Part shown: positions 43,303 through 52,149 of the stretch, one piece after another | Numbering within the stretch: position 1 is the stretch's first letter | How the letters are laid out: every line of letters starts with the position of its first letter | NCBI RefSeq assembly: GCF_900106665.1 | Contig: NZ_FNNA01000002.1 | Location: 930,001 to 994,000, forward strand | DNA from: Paracoccus sanguinis | GTDB lineage: Bacteria; Pseudomonadota; Alphaproteobacteria; Rhodobacterales; Rhodobacteraceae | Length of the DNA: 64,000 nucleotides | Direction: 5' to 3' | Notes under the pieces: generated by a model | What the model was told of the DNA's origin: nothing | Seen by the model: only the letters and a program-made list of their open reading frames with translations | Database searches by the model: none | Program-made: the position numbers and the translations under genes

Positions 43303-43608
43303 GACGACAACCCTTCGCTGTGGTTGGCTTGACGTTACCCTGCCCGGCACGATGCGCTCGGGTAAACAGTCTCGTGATCGGGTTGATAAAGGAAAAATCG
43401 TGCGCCGGGCGTGACCGGACTGCCATTCTGTCAGGTCGGGCCGAAGCGCATCAAAACTCGTAACTTCTCGCCCGCTGACAGTTTGTCAGGCCGTGTCAGA
43501 TTGGGCAGTCTGCGACATAACGCCACGCTCGGCCGCGGCTTGCCGGCGCCCCCGCCGGGCCGCACCCTCGGCCGCGTTTCACCGCCCAGACCCCGAATCG
43601 GAGGCCCC
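43303..43608. promoter_or_regulatory. Divergent control region with four TGTCAG elements
   Basis: This 306-base region between the molybdoenzyme operon (minus) and mrp (plus) contains no gene. The hexamer TGTCAG occurs at 43429-43434, in inverse orientation at 43475-43480 (CTGACA), and again at 43484-43489 and 43494-43499. The middle pair forms the perfect palindrome CTGACA-GTT-TGTCAG, and the last two copies are spaced by 10 bases, one helical turn. This is a good candidate operator, possibly for the atypical NtrC-like regulator at the operon end. I see no sigma-54 -24/-12 promoter. Confidence 0.55.
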
Positions 43609-44670
43609 ATGCGCGACCAGATCGAAACCGCCATCGACGCGCTGCCGGACGCGGCGGGCACCCCGGGCCGCTGGGTCGCCCGCGGCCTGATCCGCGTCGT
43701 CAGCCTCTCGGGCGGGGCCTCGGCCGGCGGCGCCGAGATTCCCGGCGCCACCGCCCGGTTGGTGGTCGAACCGACCCTGCCCGAGGCCGACCGCCCGGCG
43801 CTCGAGGCCGCGCTGCGGGCGCTGCCGGGCACCCTGCCCGGCCTCGCCGCGGTCGAGATCGCCCATGCGACCGCCGTGCCCGACCTCGGCGGCGCGACCC
43901 GCCCGGCCCCGCGCGAGCTGGCGGGCGTCGGTCACGTCATCGCCGTCGGCGCCGGCAAGGGCGGGGTCGGCAAGTCGAGCGTCGCGGTCAACCTCGCCGT
44001 CGGGCTGGGCCAGCGCGGGTTGCGGGTGGGGCTGCTCGACGCCGACATCTTCGGCCCCTCGGCGCACCGGATGCTGGGCGCGACGGGCCGCAACGTGGCG
44101 CGCGAGGACGCGCTGATCCCGCTCAGCGCGCACGGGGTGGCGCTGGTCTCGGCCGGCTCGCTCTTCCCGCCGGACTCGGCGCTGATCTGGCGCGGGCCGA
44201 TCCTCGTCAACACCCTGCGGCAGATGCTGTTCGACGTGGCCTGGCCGGCGCTCGACGTGCTGGTGGTGGACCTGCCGCCGGGGACCGGCGACGTGGCGCT
44301 GACGCTGGCCCAGCAGGTCGACCTGACCGGGGCGATCGTGGTCACCACGCCGCAGGACATCTCGCTGATCGACACGCGCCGGGCGCTCGACCTCTTCGAC
44401 CGGCTGGAGGTGCCGGTGCTGGGCGTGGTCGAGAACATGAGCACCCATGTCTGCAGCGCCTGCGGCCATGAGGAGGCGATCTTCAAGACCGGCGGCGGGG
44501 CGGCGCTGGCCGAAGCGACAGGGATCGAGTTCCTCGGCGCGCTGCCGCTCGACGGCGCGGTGTGCGAGGGCGGCGACGCGGGCGCGCCCTTCGTGCTCGA
44601 GGACGGGCCGGCGGGGCGGGCGATGGGCCGGGTCGTGGACCGGATCGCGGCGCTGCTGGGCGCGGCCTGA
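43609..44670 (+). CDS. mrp: Mrp/ApbC/NBP35-family iron-sulfur cluster carrier ATPase
   Basis: This 353-residue P-loop protein has an N-terminal MIP18-like domain (about 1-95), then the deviant Walker A GKGGVGKSS (about 119-127), DADIFGPSAHRML and a CxxC pair (STHVCSACGHEEA) that binds a bridging [4Fe-4S] cluster between two subunits. It delivers Fe-S clusters to client proteins. The ATG at 43609 follows GGAGGC. It is divergent from the molybdoenzyme operon, which has many Fe-S sites, so a shared control region would make sense. Mrp is also a housekeeping gene, so the link is only contextual. Confidence 0.92.
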   Translation: MRDQIETAIDALPDAAGTPGRWVARGLIRVVSLSGGASAGGAEIPGATARLVVEPTLPEADRPALEAALRALPGTLPGLAAVEIAHATAVPDLGGATRPAPRELAGVGHVIAVGAGKGGVGKSSVAVNLAVGLGQRGLRVGLLDADIFGPSAHRMLGATGRNVAREDALIPLSAHGVALVSAGSLFPPDSALIWRGPILVNTLRQMLFDVAWPALDVLVVDLPPGTGDVALTLAQQVDLTGAIVVTTPQDISLIDTRRALDLFDRLEVPVLGVVENMSTHVCSACGHEEAIFKTGGGAALAEATGIEFLGALPLDGAVCEGGDAGAPFVLEDGPAGRAMGRVVDRIAALLGAA

Positions 44671-44742
44671 GGGGGGGGCCTGACCAGCGGCTGCGGCGCG
44701 GGTCAGCGGGCGGCGCTTGGCCGACTGCCGCAGCGCTTAAGC

Positions 44743-45084
44743 TTACTCGGCCACCTTGCGGACGAACTGGGACTTGAGCCCCATCTGCCCAATCCCCGGG
44801 ATGCGGCAGTCGATGTCGTGGTCGCCCTCGACCAGCCGGATGCCCTTGACCTTGGTGCCGACCTTGACGACCGCCGACGAGCCCTTGACCTTCAGGTCCT
44901 TGATGACCGTCACAGTGTCCCCGTCGCGCAGCACGTTGCCGACGCTGTCGCGGACCTCGGGGGCCTCGGCGTCGCCCGCACCGGGCTGCCACTCATGCCC
45001 GCACTCGGGGCAGGCAAGCCCCGCGTCGAGCGCGTAGGTGAAGCTCGATCCACATTCGGGGCACGGAGGCAGGGCGTCGGTCAT
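44743..45084 (-). CDS. yjdM: YjdM/PhnA-family zinc-ribbon protein
   Basis: This 113-residue protein has an N-terminal zinc ribbon (CPECGSSF and CPECGHEW, about 8-31) and a C-terminal SH3-like domain (GDTVTVIKDLKVKG, then KVGTKVKGIRLVEGDHDI). This is the full YjdM/PhnA layout. Despite the old name it is not a phosphonoacetate hydrolase, and its function is poorly defined. It is convergent with mrp, with about 70 bases between the stops. Confidence 0.9.
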   Translation of the reverse strand: MTDALPPCPECGSSFTYALDAGLACPECGHEWQPGAGDAEAPEVRDSVGNVLRDGDTVTVIKDLKVKGSSAVVKVGTKVKGIRLVEGDHDIDCRIPGIGQMGLKSQFVRKVAE

Positions 45085-45296
45085 GCCCGCGCCTATAGAC
45101 CCCGCGGCGCGGCGAGGCCAGAGCCCCGCTTGACAGCCGCGATCGGGGCCCCGTATATGGTTTCAAATGCAACGACCTTGGGGAGAGGGGCGATGCAACT
45201 CTTACCCCATACCCGACCTGCCCCGCTGCGTGGCCTCCGGCGTGCTGGTGCTGCGCGTGATTCCCTGCCCCTGAGCCAACGGACGACGAGCGCCCC

Positions 45297-46493
45297 ATGA
45301 AAAGCCGGATCGAGACCGCCAACGCCCCGGGCTGCGACTTTCCGCTGCAGAACCTGCCCTATGGGGTGTTCTCGGTGAACGGCGATGCGCCGCGCTGCGG
45401 GGTGGCGATCGGGGACCAGATCCTCGACCTCGCCGCCGCCGAGGCAGCGGGGCTGATCGACGCGCAGGGGACGTTCGCCGCGCCGCAGCTCAACGACTTC
45501 ATGGCGCTCGGCCGCGACGTCTGGGCCGCGACGCGGGCGCGGCTGACCCAACTGCTCGCGGAAGGGGCGACCGAGGCGCTGCCGCTGGTGCCGATGGCCG
45601 ACGCCACGCTGCACCTGCCGATCCGGGTGGCGGAATACACCGACTTCTACGCCTCGAAGAACCACGCCTTCAACGTCGGCGTGCTGTTCCGCGGGCCCGA
45701 GAACGCCCTGCCCGCGCAATGGACGCATATGCCCATCGGCTACAACGGCCGGGCCTCGTCGGTGGTCGTCTCGGGCACCCCGATCCGCCGCCCGATGGGG
45801 CAGCTCAAGGGAGAGGATGGCCCCGTCTGGGGGCCGTGCCAGCGGCTGGACCTGGAACTGGAACTCGGCGCCATCGTCGGCGCCGACAGCACCATGGGCG
45901 AGCGCGTCTCGGTCGAGGACGCCGAGGCGATGATCTTCGGCTATGTGCTGCTCAACGACTGGTCGGCGCGCGACGTGCAGGCGTGGGAATACCAGCCGCT
46001 CGGGCCGTTCCAGTCCAAGGCGCTCGGCACCACGATCAGCCCCTGGGTGGTGACGCAGGCGGCGCTGGAACCGTTCCGCGCCGAGGGCGCCGCGCGGGTG
46101 AACCCGCTTCTGCCCTATCTGCGCGAAAGCCGCCCCGGGTTCTACGACCTGACCGTGGGCTGGACGATGAACGGCCAGCGGATGTCCGAGACCAACTATC
46201 GCGAGATGTATTACTCGTCGGCCCAGCAGCTCGCCCATCACACCGAAAGCGGCTGCCCGATGCGGGTCGGCGACCTGCTGGGGTCGGGGACGATCTCGGG
46301 CCCGACGCGCGACCAGACCGGCGCGCTGCTCGAAATGACCGAGGGCGGCAAGCGCCCGGTCACGGTGAACGGCGAAGAGCGGACCTTCATCGAGGACGGC
46401 GACGAGATCGGGCTTTACGCCCATGCCCGGGGCGACGGCTACCGCATCGGCTTCGGCCCCTGCACCGGCACCATCCTGCCCGCCAAGGAGTGA
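45297..46493 (+). CDS. fahA: Fumarylacetoacetase
   Basis: This 398-residue hydrolase cleaves fumarylacetoacetate to fumarate and acetoacetate. The start region CDFPLQNLPYGVFS and the FAH catalytic and metal motifs DFYASKNHAFNVG, LDLELELGAIVG, LLNDWSARDVQ and LLGSGTISGP are all present, including the N-terminal SH3-like domain. It is the first gene of a plus-strand operon with a monooxygenase, an isomerase and a TRAP transporter. Acetoacetate made here could pass to the 3-hydroxybutyrate dehydrogenase at 1 kb. Confidence 0.92.
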   Translation: MKSRIETANAPGCDFPLQNLPYGVFSVNGDAPRCGVAIGDQILDLAAAEAAGLIDAQGTFAAPQLNDFMALGRDVWAATRARLTQLLAEGATEALPLVPMADATLHLPIRVAEYTDFYASKNHAFNVGVLFRGPENALPAQWTHMPIGYNGRASSVVVSGTPIRRPMGQLKGEDGPVWGPCQRLDLELELGAIVGADSTMGERVSVEDAEAMIFGYVLLNDWSARDVQAWEYQPLGPFQSKALGTTISPWVVTQAALEPFRAEGAARVNPLLPYLRESRPGFYDLTVGWTMNGQRMSETNYREMYYSSAQQLAHHTESGCPMRVGDLLGSGTISGPTRDQTGALLEMTEGGKRPVTVNGEERTFIEDGDEIGLYAHARGDGYRIGFGPCTGTILPAKE

Positions 46494-46497
46494 TCCC

Positions 46498-47448
46498 ATG
46501 AGCAAGCAATTCGCATCCGCCGGCGACATGGCCGAAAAGCGGATCAGCTTCACCGAGATCGGCCCCGGCCTCTGGGCCTTCACCGCCGAGGGCGACCCCA
46601 ACACCGGCGTCATCATCGGCGACGACGCGGTGATGATCGTCGAGGCGCAGGCCACCCCGCGCCTCGCCCGCATGGTGATCGAGCGGGTGCGCGAGGTCAC
46701 CGACAAGCCGATCAGGTTCCTCGCGCTGACCCATTACCACGCCGTCCGGGTGCTGGGCGCCTCGGCCTATGGCGCCGAGAACATCATCATGTCCGACACC
46801 GCCCGCGCCATGGTGGCCGAGCGCGGGCAGGAGGATTGGGACAGCGAGTTCGCGCGTTTCCCGCGGCTCTTTCAGGGGCATGAGGAGATCCCCGGCCTGA
46901 CCTGGCCCACGATCACCTTCGACGGGCGAATGACGGTGGACCTCGGCAACCGCCGGGTCGAGCTGATGCAGCTTGGCCGTGCCCACACCGCGGGCGACAT
47001 CGTGGTGTGGGTGCCCGACGCCGGCGTGATGTTCACCGGCGACATCGTCGAGCAGCACTCGGCCTGCTACTGCGGCGACGGGCATTTCGAGGACTGGGGC
47101 GACACGCTCGACATGATCGCGAGCTTCGAGCCCGAGGCGATCGCGCCGGGCCGCGGCGACGCGCTGGTGGGCCGCGCGGTGGTCACGGCGGCCATCGAAA
47201 GCACCCGCGATTTCGTCCAGTCCACCTATCGCCCGGTGCGCCGGATCGTCGCCCGCGGCGGCTCGCTGAAGCAGGCGTGGGACGCGGTGCGGGCGGAATG
47301 TGACCCGAAGTTCAAGGACTTCGCCATCTACGAGCACTGCCTGCCGTTCAACGTGGCGCGCGCCTATGACGAGGCCCGCGGCATCGACACGCCGCGCGTC
47401 TGGACCGCCCAGCGCGACCGCGAGATGTGGGACGCGCTGCAGGGCTGA
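46498..47448 (+). CDS. Metallo-beta-lactamase-fold protein with degenerate metal motif
   Basis: This 316-residue protein has the MBL fold, but the first metal motif reads THYHAVRVLGA in place of HxHxDH, so the Asp-His pair is missing. The later AHTAGD and VMFTGDIVEQ motifs are kept. The final PGH-type motif reads PGRGD, lacking its His. One or both metals may therefore be absent or bound differently. It starts 4 bases after fahA and precedes the FAD monooxygenase. It could hydrolyse a lactone or thioester intermediate of the aromatic pathway, but this is inference. Confidence 0.82.
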   Translation: MSKQFASAGDMAEKRISFTEIGPGLWAFTAEGDPNTGVIIGDDAVMIVEAQATPRLARMVIERVREVTDKPIRFLALTHYHAVRVLGASAYGAENIIMSDTARAMVAERGQEDWDSEFARFPRLFQGHEEIPGLTWPTITFDGRMTVDLGNRRVELMQLGRAHTAGDIVVWVPDAGVMFTGDIVEQHSACYCGDGHFEDWGDTLDMIASFEPEAIAPGRGDALVGRAVVTAAIESTRDFVQSTYRPVRRIVARGGSLKQAWDAVRAECDPKFKDFAIYEHCLPFNVARAYDEARGIDTPRVWTAQRDREMWDALQG

Positions 47449-47478
47449 GCCATCCGCGTCGCTGCCTGGGGAGGAGCC

Positions 47479-49098
47479 ATGACGCAACACCAGAAGATCT
47501 TCGAGACGCCGCTTTACCCCTATGCCCGCACCGCCGACCAGGACGCGGCCGAGCCGGCGCGCCACAAGGTGATCGTGGTGGGGGCCGGCCCCATCGGCAT
47601 GGCCGCGGCGCTCGAACTGGGGCTGAAGGGCGTCGAGGTGCTGATCCTCGACGACAACGACAAGGTCAGCTTCGGCAGCCGGGCGATCTGCTTTGCCAAG
47701 CGCCCGCTCGAGATTCTCGACCGGCTCGGCTGCGGCCAGCCGATGGTGGACAAGGGCATCGTCTGGAACCTCGGCAAGGTCTTCTTCGACGACCGCAAGG
47801 TCTATGACTTCAACCTGCTGCCCGAGGATGGCCACCGCCGGCCGGCGTTCATCAACCTGCAGCAGTACTACTTCGAGGAATACCTGCTGAACCGCCTGAA
47901 CGCCCTGCGGGCCGAGGGCGCGCCGGTCGAACTGCGCGGCGGCAACCGGGTCACCGCGGTCACGCCGCAGGCGGACGGGGTGCTGGTGACGGTGGAAACC
48001 CCGGACGGCCCCTATCGGATCGAGGCCGACTGGCTGATCGCCTGCGACGGCGCGTCGAGCCCGGTGCGCGGGATGCTGGGGCTCGATTTCGTGGGCCGGG
48101 TGTTTCAGGACAACTTCCTGATCGCCGACGTGGTGATGGACGCCCAGTTCCCGACCGAGCGCTGGTTCTGGTTCGACCCGCCCTTCAACCGCGGCCAGTC
48201 GGCGCTCTTGCACAAGCAGCCCGACGACGTGTGGCGCATCGACCTGCAACTCGGCTGGGACATCGACCGCGAGGCCGAGAAGCGCCCCGAGAACGTCATC
48301 CCCCGGCTCAGGGCGATGCTGGGCGAGGACGTCAACTTCGAGCTGGAGTGGGTCAGCATCTACACCTTCCAGTGCCGCCGGATGCAGAAGTTCCGGCACG
48401 GGCGGGTGATCTTCGCCGGCGACGCGGCCCATCAGGTCAGCCCCTTCGGCGCGCGCGGCGCCAACAGCGGGCTGCAGGACACCGACAACCTCGGCTGGAA
48501 GCTGGCGCTGGTGATCGACGGCAAGGCGCCCGAGTCGCTGCTCGACAGCTATGACGCCGAGCGGGCGCATGGCGCGGACGAGAACATCCTCAACTCGTCG
48601 CGCTCGACCGATTTCATCACGCCCAAGTCCGAGATCAGCCGGGTGTTCCGCGACGCGGTGCTGGACCTCGCCGAATACTACGACTTCCCGCGACCGCTGG
48701 TGAACTCGGGCCGGCTGTCGGTGCCCTGCACCTATGACGGCTCGGCGCTGAACACCCCCGATGCGCTGCCCGAGGCGCCGGCGCGGTCGCGGCCGGGCAG
48801 TCCGTGCAGCGACGCGCCGCTGGGCGAGGGCTTCCTGCTCGACCAGCTGCGCTGCGGCGGGTTCGTGGTGCTGGCGCTCAACACCGAAGCGCAGGACGTG
48901 CTGGCGGCGGGCATCCCGGCGCGGGCGCTGAACCTGACGGCCACCGGCGCGCTGGCCGAGCGCTATCTCGGGGACGTCCCGCAGGCGGTCTATTTGATCC
49001 GCCCCGACCAGCACGTCGCCGCCCGCTGGCCGTCCTACGACCCCGCCGCCGTCGCCGCCGCGCTGTCGCGCGCGACCGGCCAACCCGAGGAGGCGTGA
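47479..49098 (+). CDS. FAD-dependent aromatic hydroxylase (MhpA/UbiH-like)
   Basis: This 539-residue class-A flavoprotein monooxygenase has the dinucleotide motif VIVVGAGPIGMAAALELGLKG (about 29-49), the DG motif ACDGASSPVRG and the GD motif FAGDAAHQVSPFGARGANSG. The C-terminal thioredoxin-like extension (about 420-535) is typical of MhpA/PheA-type phenol hydroxylases. It would hydroxylate a phenolic acid ahead of ring cleavage. It is followed after 1 base by a DUF2783 gene, a frequent partner of this enzyme type. The substrate is unknown. Confidence 0.88.
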   Translation: MTQHQKIFETPLYPYARTADQDAAEPARHKVIVVGAGPIGMAAALELGLKGVEVLILDDNDKVSFGSRAICFAKRPLEILDRLGCGQPMVDKGIVWNLGKVFFDDRKVYDFNLLPEDGHRRPAFINLQQYYFEEYLLNRLNALRAEGAPVELRGGNRVTAVTPQADGVLVTVETPDGPYRIEADWLIACDGASSPVRGMLGLDFVGRVFQDNFLIADVVMDAQFPTERWFWFDPPFNRGQSALLHKQPDDVWRIDLQLGWDIDREAEKRPENVIPRLRAMLGEDVNFELEWVSIYTFQCRRMQKFRHGRVIFAGDAAHQVSPFGARGANSGLQDTDNLGWKLALVIDGKAPESLLDSYDAERAHGADENILNSSRSTDFITPKSEISRVFRDAVLDLAEYYDFPRPLVNSGRLSVPCTYDGSALNTPDALPEAPARSRPGSPCSDAPLGEGFLLDQLRCGGFVVLALNTEAQDVLAAGIPARALNLTATGALAERYLGDVPQAVYLIRPDQHVAARWPSYDPAAVAAALSRATGQPEEA

Positions 49099-49099
49099 G

Positions 49100-49306
49100 A
49101 TGCCCGGCCTCAACCTGTCGCGCAACCTGCCGGACGGCGACAACCTCTATGCCGATCTGCTCGCCGCCCACGAGGGGCTGACCAAGCCGCAGTCGGACGC
49201 GCTGAACGCCCGGCTGATCCTGATCCTCGCCAACCACATCGGTGACCCGCAAGTGCTGCGCGAGGCCCTCGCCGCCGCCGCCCTCAAACCGGAGGAGACG
49301 CCATGA
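49100..49306 (+). CDS. DUF2783 small protein
   Basis: This 68-residue acidic helical protein contains LSRNLPDGDNLYADLLAAHEGL and SDALNARLILILANHIGD, the DUF2783 signature. Members are usually encoded next to a FAD-dependent aromatic monooxygenase, as here, and may stabilise or regulate it. It overlaps the VOC gene by 4 bases. Function is not established. Confidence 0.85.
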   Translation: MPGLNLSRNLPDGDNLYADLLAAHEGLTKPQSDALNARLILILANHIGDPQVLREALAAAALKPEETP

Positions 49307-49884
49307 CCACGCCCACGCTGAAGATCGAGCAGATCCACCACGTCGCCTATCGCTGCAAGGACGCGAAGGAGACCGTGGACTGGTACGTGAAGAACCTGAA
49401 CATGGACTTCATCCTCGCCATTGCCGAGGACGAGGTGCCCTCGACCCACGAGCCCGACCCCTACATGCACCTGTTCCTGGATGCCGGGAACGGCAACGTG
49501 CTGGCGTTCTTCGAACTGCCCACCAAGCCCGAGATGGGGCGCGACCCGAACACGCCGAAATGGGTCCAGCACATCGCCTTCAAGGTCGCTGACCGCGACA
49601 CGCTCGTGGCCTTCAAGGAGCGGCTCGAGGACAACGGGGTCGAGGTGCTGGGGGTGACGGATCACGCGATCTTCCACTCGATCTATTTCTTCGACCCGAA
49701 CGGGCACCGGATCGAACTCGCCTGCCCCGACCCCGAGGAAGAGGCGATGCTGGCCCGCCTCGACGCGGTGAAGTGGGAGATGCTGGAGGAGTGGTCCCGC
49801 ACCAAGCGCGCGCCGCGGCACGCCGACTGGCTGCACGCCAAAGAGCGGGGCAAGGACGTCAAGCCGACCGGCATCCATGCCTGA
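49303..49884 (+). CDS. VOC-superfamily protein, candidate ring-cleavage dioxygenase
   Basis: This 193-residue vicinal-oxygen-chelate protein keeps the three metal ligands: His in IEQIHHVAYRCKD (about residue 12), His in WVQHIAFKV (about 88) and Glu in FDPNGHRIELACP (about 139). These define type-I extradiol dioxygenases and glyoxalases. The C-terminal tail (LEEWSRTKRAPRHADWL) is specific to this subgroup. The operon encodes isomerase and hydrolase for maleylacetoacetate but no HmgA-type homogentisate dioxygenase, so this protein is the best ring-cleavage candidate. It overlaps both neighbours (4 and 8 bases). Confidence 0.82.
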   Translation: MTTPTLKIEQIHHVAYRCKDAKETVDWYVKNLNMDFILAIAEDEVPSTHEPDPYMHLFLDAGNGNVLAFFELPTKPEMGRDPNTPKWVQHIAFKVADRDTLVAFKERLEDNGVEVLGVTDHAIFHSIYFFDPNGHRIELACPDPEEEAMLARLDAVKWEMLEEWSRTKRAPRHADWLHAKERGKDVKPTGIHA

Positions 49885-50533
49885 CCGGTGCCCGATCCTC
49901 TACGACTACTGGCGCTCGTCGGCGGCCTATCGCGTCCGGCTGGCGCTGGCGCTCAAGGACATCGCCTATGACCGGGTGCCGGTCGATCTCGTCGCGGGCG
50001 AGCAGCGCGCGCCCGAACATCTGGCGCGGAACCCGCAAGGGGTCGTCCCGGCGCTGGCCATCGACGGGCTGATGCTGACCCAGTCGCTGGCGATGCTGGA
50101 CTATCTCGACGAGACCCGCGCCGCCGTGCCGCTGCTGCCCCGCGACGCGGGAGGCCGGGCGCGGGTGAGGGCCATCGCGCTGGCCATCGCCTGCGACATC
50201 CACCCGCTGTCGAACCTTTCCGTGCTCGAGCGCATCGAGGCGATCTCGTCGCCCGAGGCGCGCGCCGCCTGGAACCGCGACAACATCAGCCGCGGGCTGG
50301 CGGCGGTCGAGAAGCTGCTGGACCACCCCGCGACCGGCCGCTTCTGCCACGGCGACGCGCCGGGCTATGCCGACTGCGTGCTGATCCCGCAGCTCTACAA
50401 CGCCCGCCGGTGGGAGGTGCGCTTCGACCACCTGCCCCGCATCGCCGCCGTCTCGCAGGCCTGCGCGACGCTCGGCGTGATCGCCAGCGCCCACCCCGAC
50501 AACTTCAAGCCCGCCTCAGCCAAAACCGCCTGA
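49877..50533 (+). CDS. maiA: Maleylacetoacetate isomerase (zeta-class GST)
   Basis: This 218-residue glutathione-dependent isomerase converts maleylacetoacetate (or maleylpyruvate) to the fumaryl isomer. The active-site region DYWRSSAAYRVRLAL (about 10-24) carries the Ser-rich motif, PQGVVPAL and QSLAMLDYLDE bind glutathione, and ACDIHPLSNLSVL is a zeta-class hallmark. It overlaps the VOC gene by 8 bases. With fumarylacetoacetase in the operon, maleylacetoacetate is the likelier substrate. Confidence 0.9.
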   Translation: MPDRCPILYDYWRSSAAYRVRLALALKDIAYDRVPVDLVAGEQRAPEHLARNPQGVVPALAIDGLMLTQSLAMLDYLDETRAAVPLLPRDAGGRARVRAIALAIACDIHPLSNLSVLERIEAISSPEARAAWNRDNISRGLAAVEKLLDHPATGRFCHGDAPGYADCVLIPQLYNARRWEVRFDHLPRIAAVSQACATLGVIASAHPDNFKPASAKTA

Positions 50534-50554
50534 CATTCTCTGGGAGGAGACCCG

Positions 50555-51559
50555 ATGCAGACCCTCAAGTACGCCGCCGCCGCCCTGATCCTCGCCGCCA
50601 CCCCGCTGGCCGCGGAAGAGCTGATCATGTCCTCGTGGCTGCCGCCCAAGCACCCGATCGTGGTCAACGCGATGGAGCCGTGGGCCGCCGAGGTCGCCAA
50701 GGTGACCGACGGCCGCGTCACCGTGCGGATCATGGGCAAGCCGCTGGGCAGCCCGCCCGCGCATTTCGACATGGCCCGCGACGGCATCGCCGACATCACC
50801 TATGGGCTGCACTCGTTCACCGAGGACGACCGCTTCAACGGCGCGCGGCTGGGGCAGTTCAGCTTCATGGGCGATGACGCGGTGAAGAACTCGGAAGCGT
50901 TCTGGACCATCTACCGCGACAAGCTGGGCGCCGAGGAAGAGCACGCAGGCACCCACCTGCTGGGGCTCTTCATGCATGGGCCGGGCCTTCTGCACAACAA
51001 CAAGCGCAAGATCGAGAAGCCCGAGGACATGGCCGGGCTGAAGATCCGCGTGCCGGGCGGCTATGTCGGCGACCTGGTGTCGGCGCTCGGGGCCTCGCCG
51101 CTCTTCATGTCCTCGCCCGAGGTCTACGAGAAGCTGTCGCGCGGGGTGATCGACGGGGTGGCCTTCACCTATGAGGCGATGACCGCGTTCAACCTGACCG
51201 ACCACATCAAGTATTCGATGACCGTGCCGGGCGGCATCTACAACACCACTTGGTTCCTGGTGATGAACGAGGCCAAGTGGAACGCGCTGTCGGAAGAGGA
51301 CCGCAAGGCCATCGACGGCATCTCGGGAATGGCCTTCGCGGACCGCGTCGGCAAGGCCTGGAACGACGCCGACACGGCCGCGCGCGACGTGGTGGGCGAC
51401 AAGGTGGACTTTTACGAGGCCCCCGCCGCGGTCGTGGACGCACTGCGCAAGGCGGCGACCGAGCTCGAGGCGAAATGGGCCGCGAGCCTGCCGCAGGGCC
51501 GCGACGGCGCCGCCGCGCTGGCCGAGTTCCGGCAGATGACCGGTGTCGCCCAGCAATGA
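50555..51559 (+). CDS. dctP: TRAP transporter solute-binding protein (DctP family)
   Basis: This 334-residue periplasmic protein has a signal peptide (QTLKYAAAALILAATPLAA). Core motifs are IMSSWLPPKHPIVVNAMEPWA, the carboxylate-binding region LKIRVPGGYVGDLVSALGASP (the Arg binds a carboxylate) and SRGVIDGVAFTYEAM. The ligand is probably the aromatic acid broken down by the operon, since it follows maiA by 21 bases. It overlaps the small membrane subunit gene by 4 bases. Confidence 0.88.
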   Translation: MQTLKYAAAALILAATPLAAEELIMSSWLPPKHPIVVNAMEPWAAEVAKVTDGRVTVRIMGKPLGSPPAHFDMARDGIADITYGLHSFTEDDRFNGARLGQFSFMGDDAVKNSEAFWTIYRDKLGAEEEHAGTHLLGLFMHGPGLLHNNKRKIEKPEDMAGLKIRVPGGYVGDLVSALGASPLFMSSPEVYEKLSRGVIDGVAFTYEAMTAFNLTDHIKYSMTVPGGIYNTTWFLVMNEAKWNALSEEDRKAIDGISGMAFADRVGKAWNDADTAARDVVGDKVDFYEAPAAVVDALRKAATELEAKWAASLPQGRDGAAALAEFRQMTGVAQQ

Positions 51560-52149
51560 GCGGCGGCCCCGAGAGCCGGGGGGGGCGGACGGCGCCCCCC
51601 GGCGTCACGCCCGACGACCACTGGTCGCACGGCGGCCACGGCCCGGCGGCGCTGAACCAGCCCGCGGACGTGCCCGACCACATCCCCGGGCGGGTGCCGC
51701 ACCGGGACTCGCGCCCCTACCGGGCCCTCGCCGCGGCGGCGGGGGCGCTGATCCTCGCGCTGATCGCCGTCACCTGCATCGACGTCTTCGGGCGCTACCT
51801 CATGAACCGCCCCTTCGGCGGCGCCTATGAGCTGACCCAGATGCTGCTCGCCGCGCTGGTCTTCGCGGCGCTGCCCCTGACCTCGACCGATGGCGGCCAC
51901 GTCGAGGTGGACCTGGCGCTGCACCTCTTCCCGCCGCCGGTGCAGCGCGGGATGGCGCGCCTTGCCGGCATCGTCTCGGCCGTCGCGCTTGCCTATTTCG
52001 CCTGGCGGCTCGCGCGCATCGGGATGGCGCAGCTGGCCGAGGGCACGCGCAGCGCCTCGCTGGCGCTGCCGATGGCGCCGCTGGCCTTCCTCGGCGCGGC
52101 AAGCTGCGCCGTCTCTGCCGTCGTCATGGCCCTGAGGACCCCGGAATGA
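51556..52149 (+). CDS. dctQ: TRAP transporter small membrane subunit (DctQ family)
   Basis: This 197-residue protein has a long hydrophilic His/Pro-rich N-terminus (about 1-55) before four predicted membrane helices, containing DVFGRYLMNRPFGGAYELTQ and GGHVEVDLAL, both DctQ hallmarks. The N-terminal extension is longer than usual for the family. The ATG at 51556 overlaps the dctP stop. It forms the membrane complex with DctM. Confidence 0.85.
   Translation: MSGGPESRGGRTAPPGVTPDDHWSHGGHGPAALNQPADVPDHIPGRVPHRDSRPYRALAAAAGALILALIAVTCIDVFGRYLMNRPFGGAYELTQMLLAALVFAALPLTSTDGGHVEVDLALHLFPPPVQRGMARLAGIVSAVALAYFAWRLARIGMAQLAEGTRSASLALPMAPLAFLGAASCAVSAVVMALRTPE

Noticed and set aside
39798..43304. Plus-strand reading frame of 1168 codons
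   Set aside because: It is antisense to the cytochrome and Met-rich genes. The HARHAAHATHTGH-like repeats merely mirror the Met/Gly codons.
43303..43608. Sigma-54 promoter for the molybdoenzyme operon
   Set aside because: No GG-N10-GC core with proper flanks was found on the minus strand, and the local regulator lacks GAFTGA.
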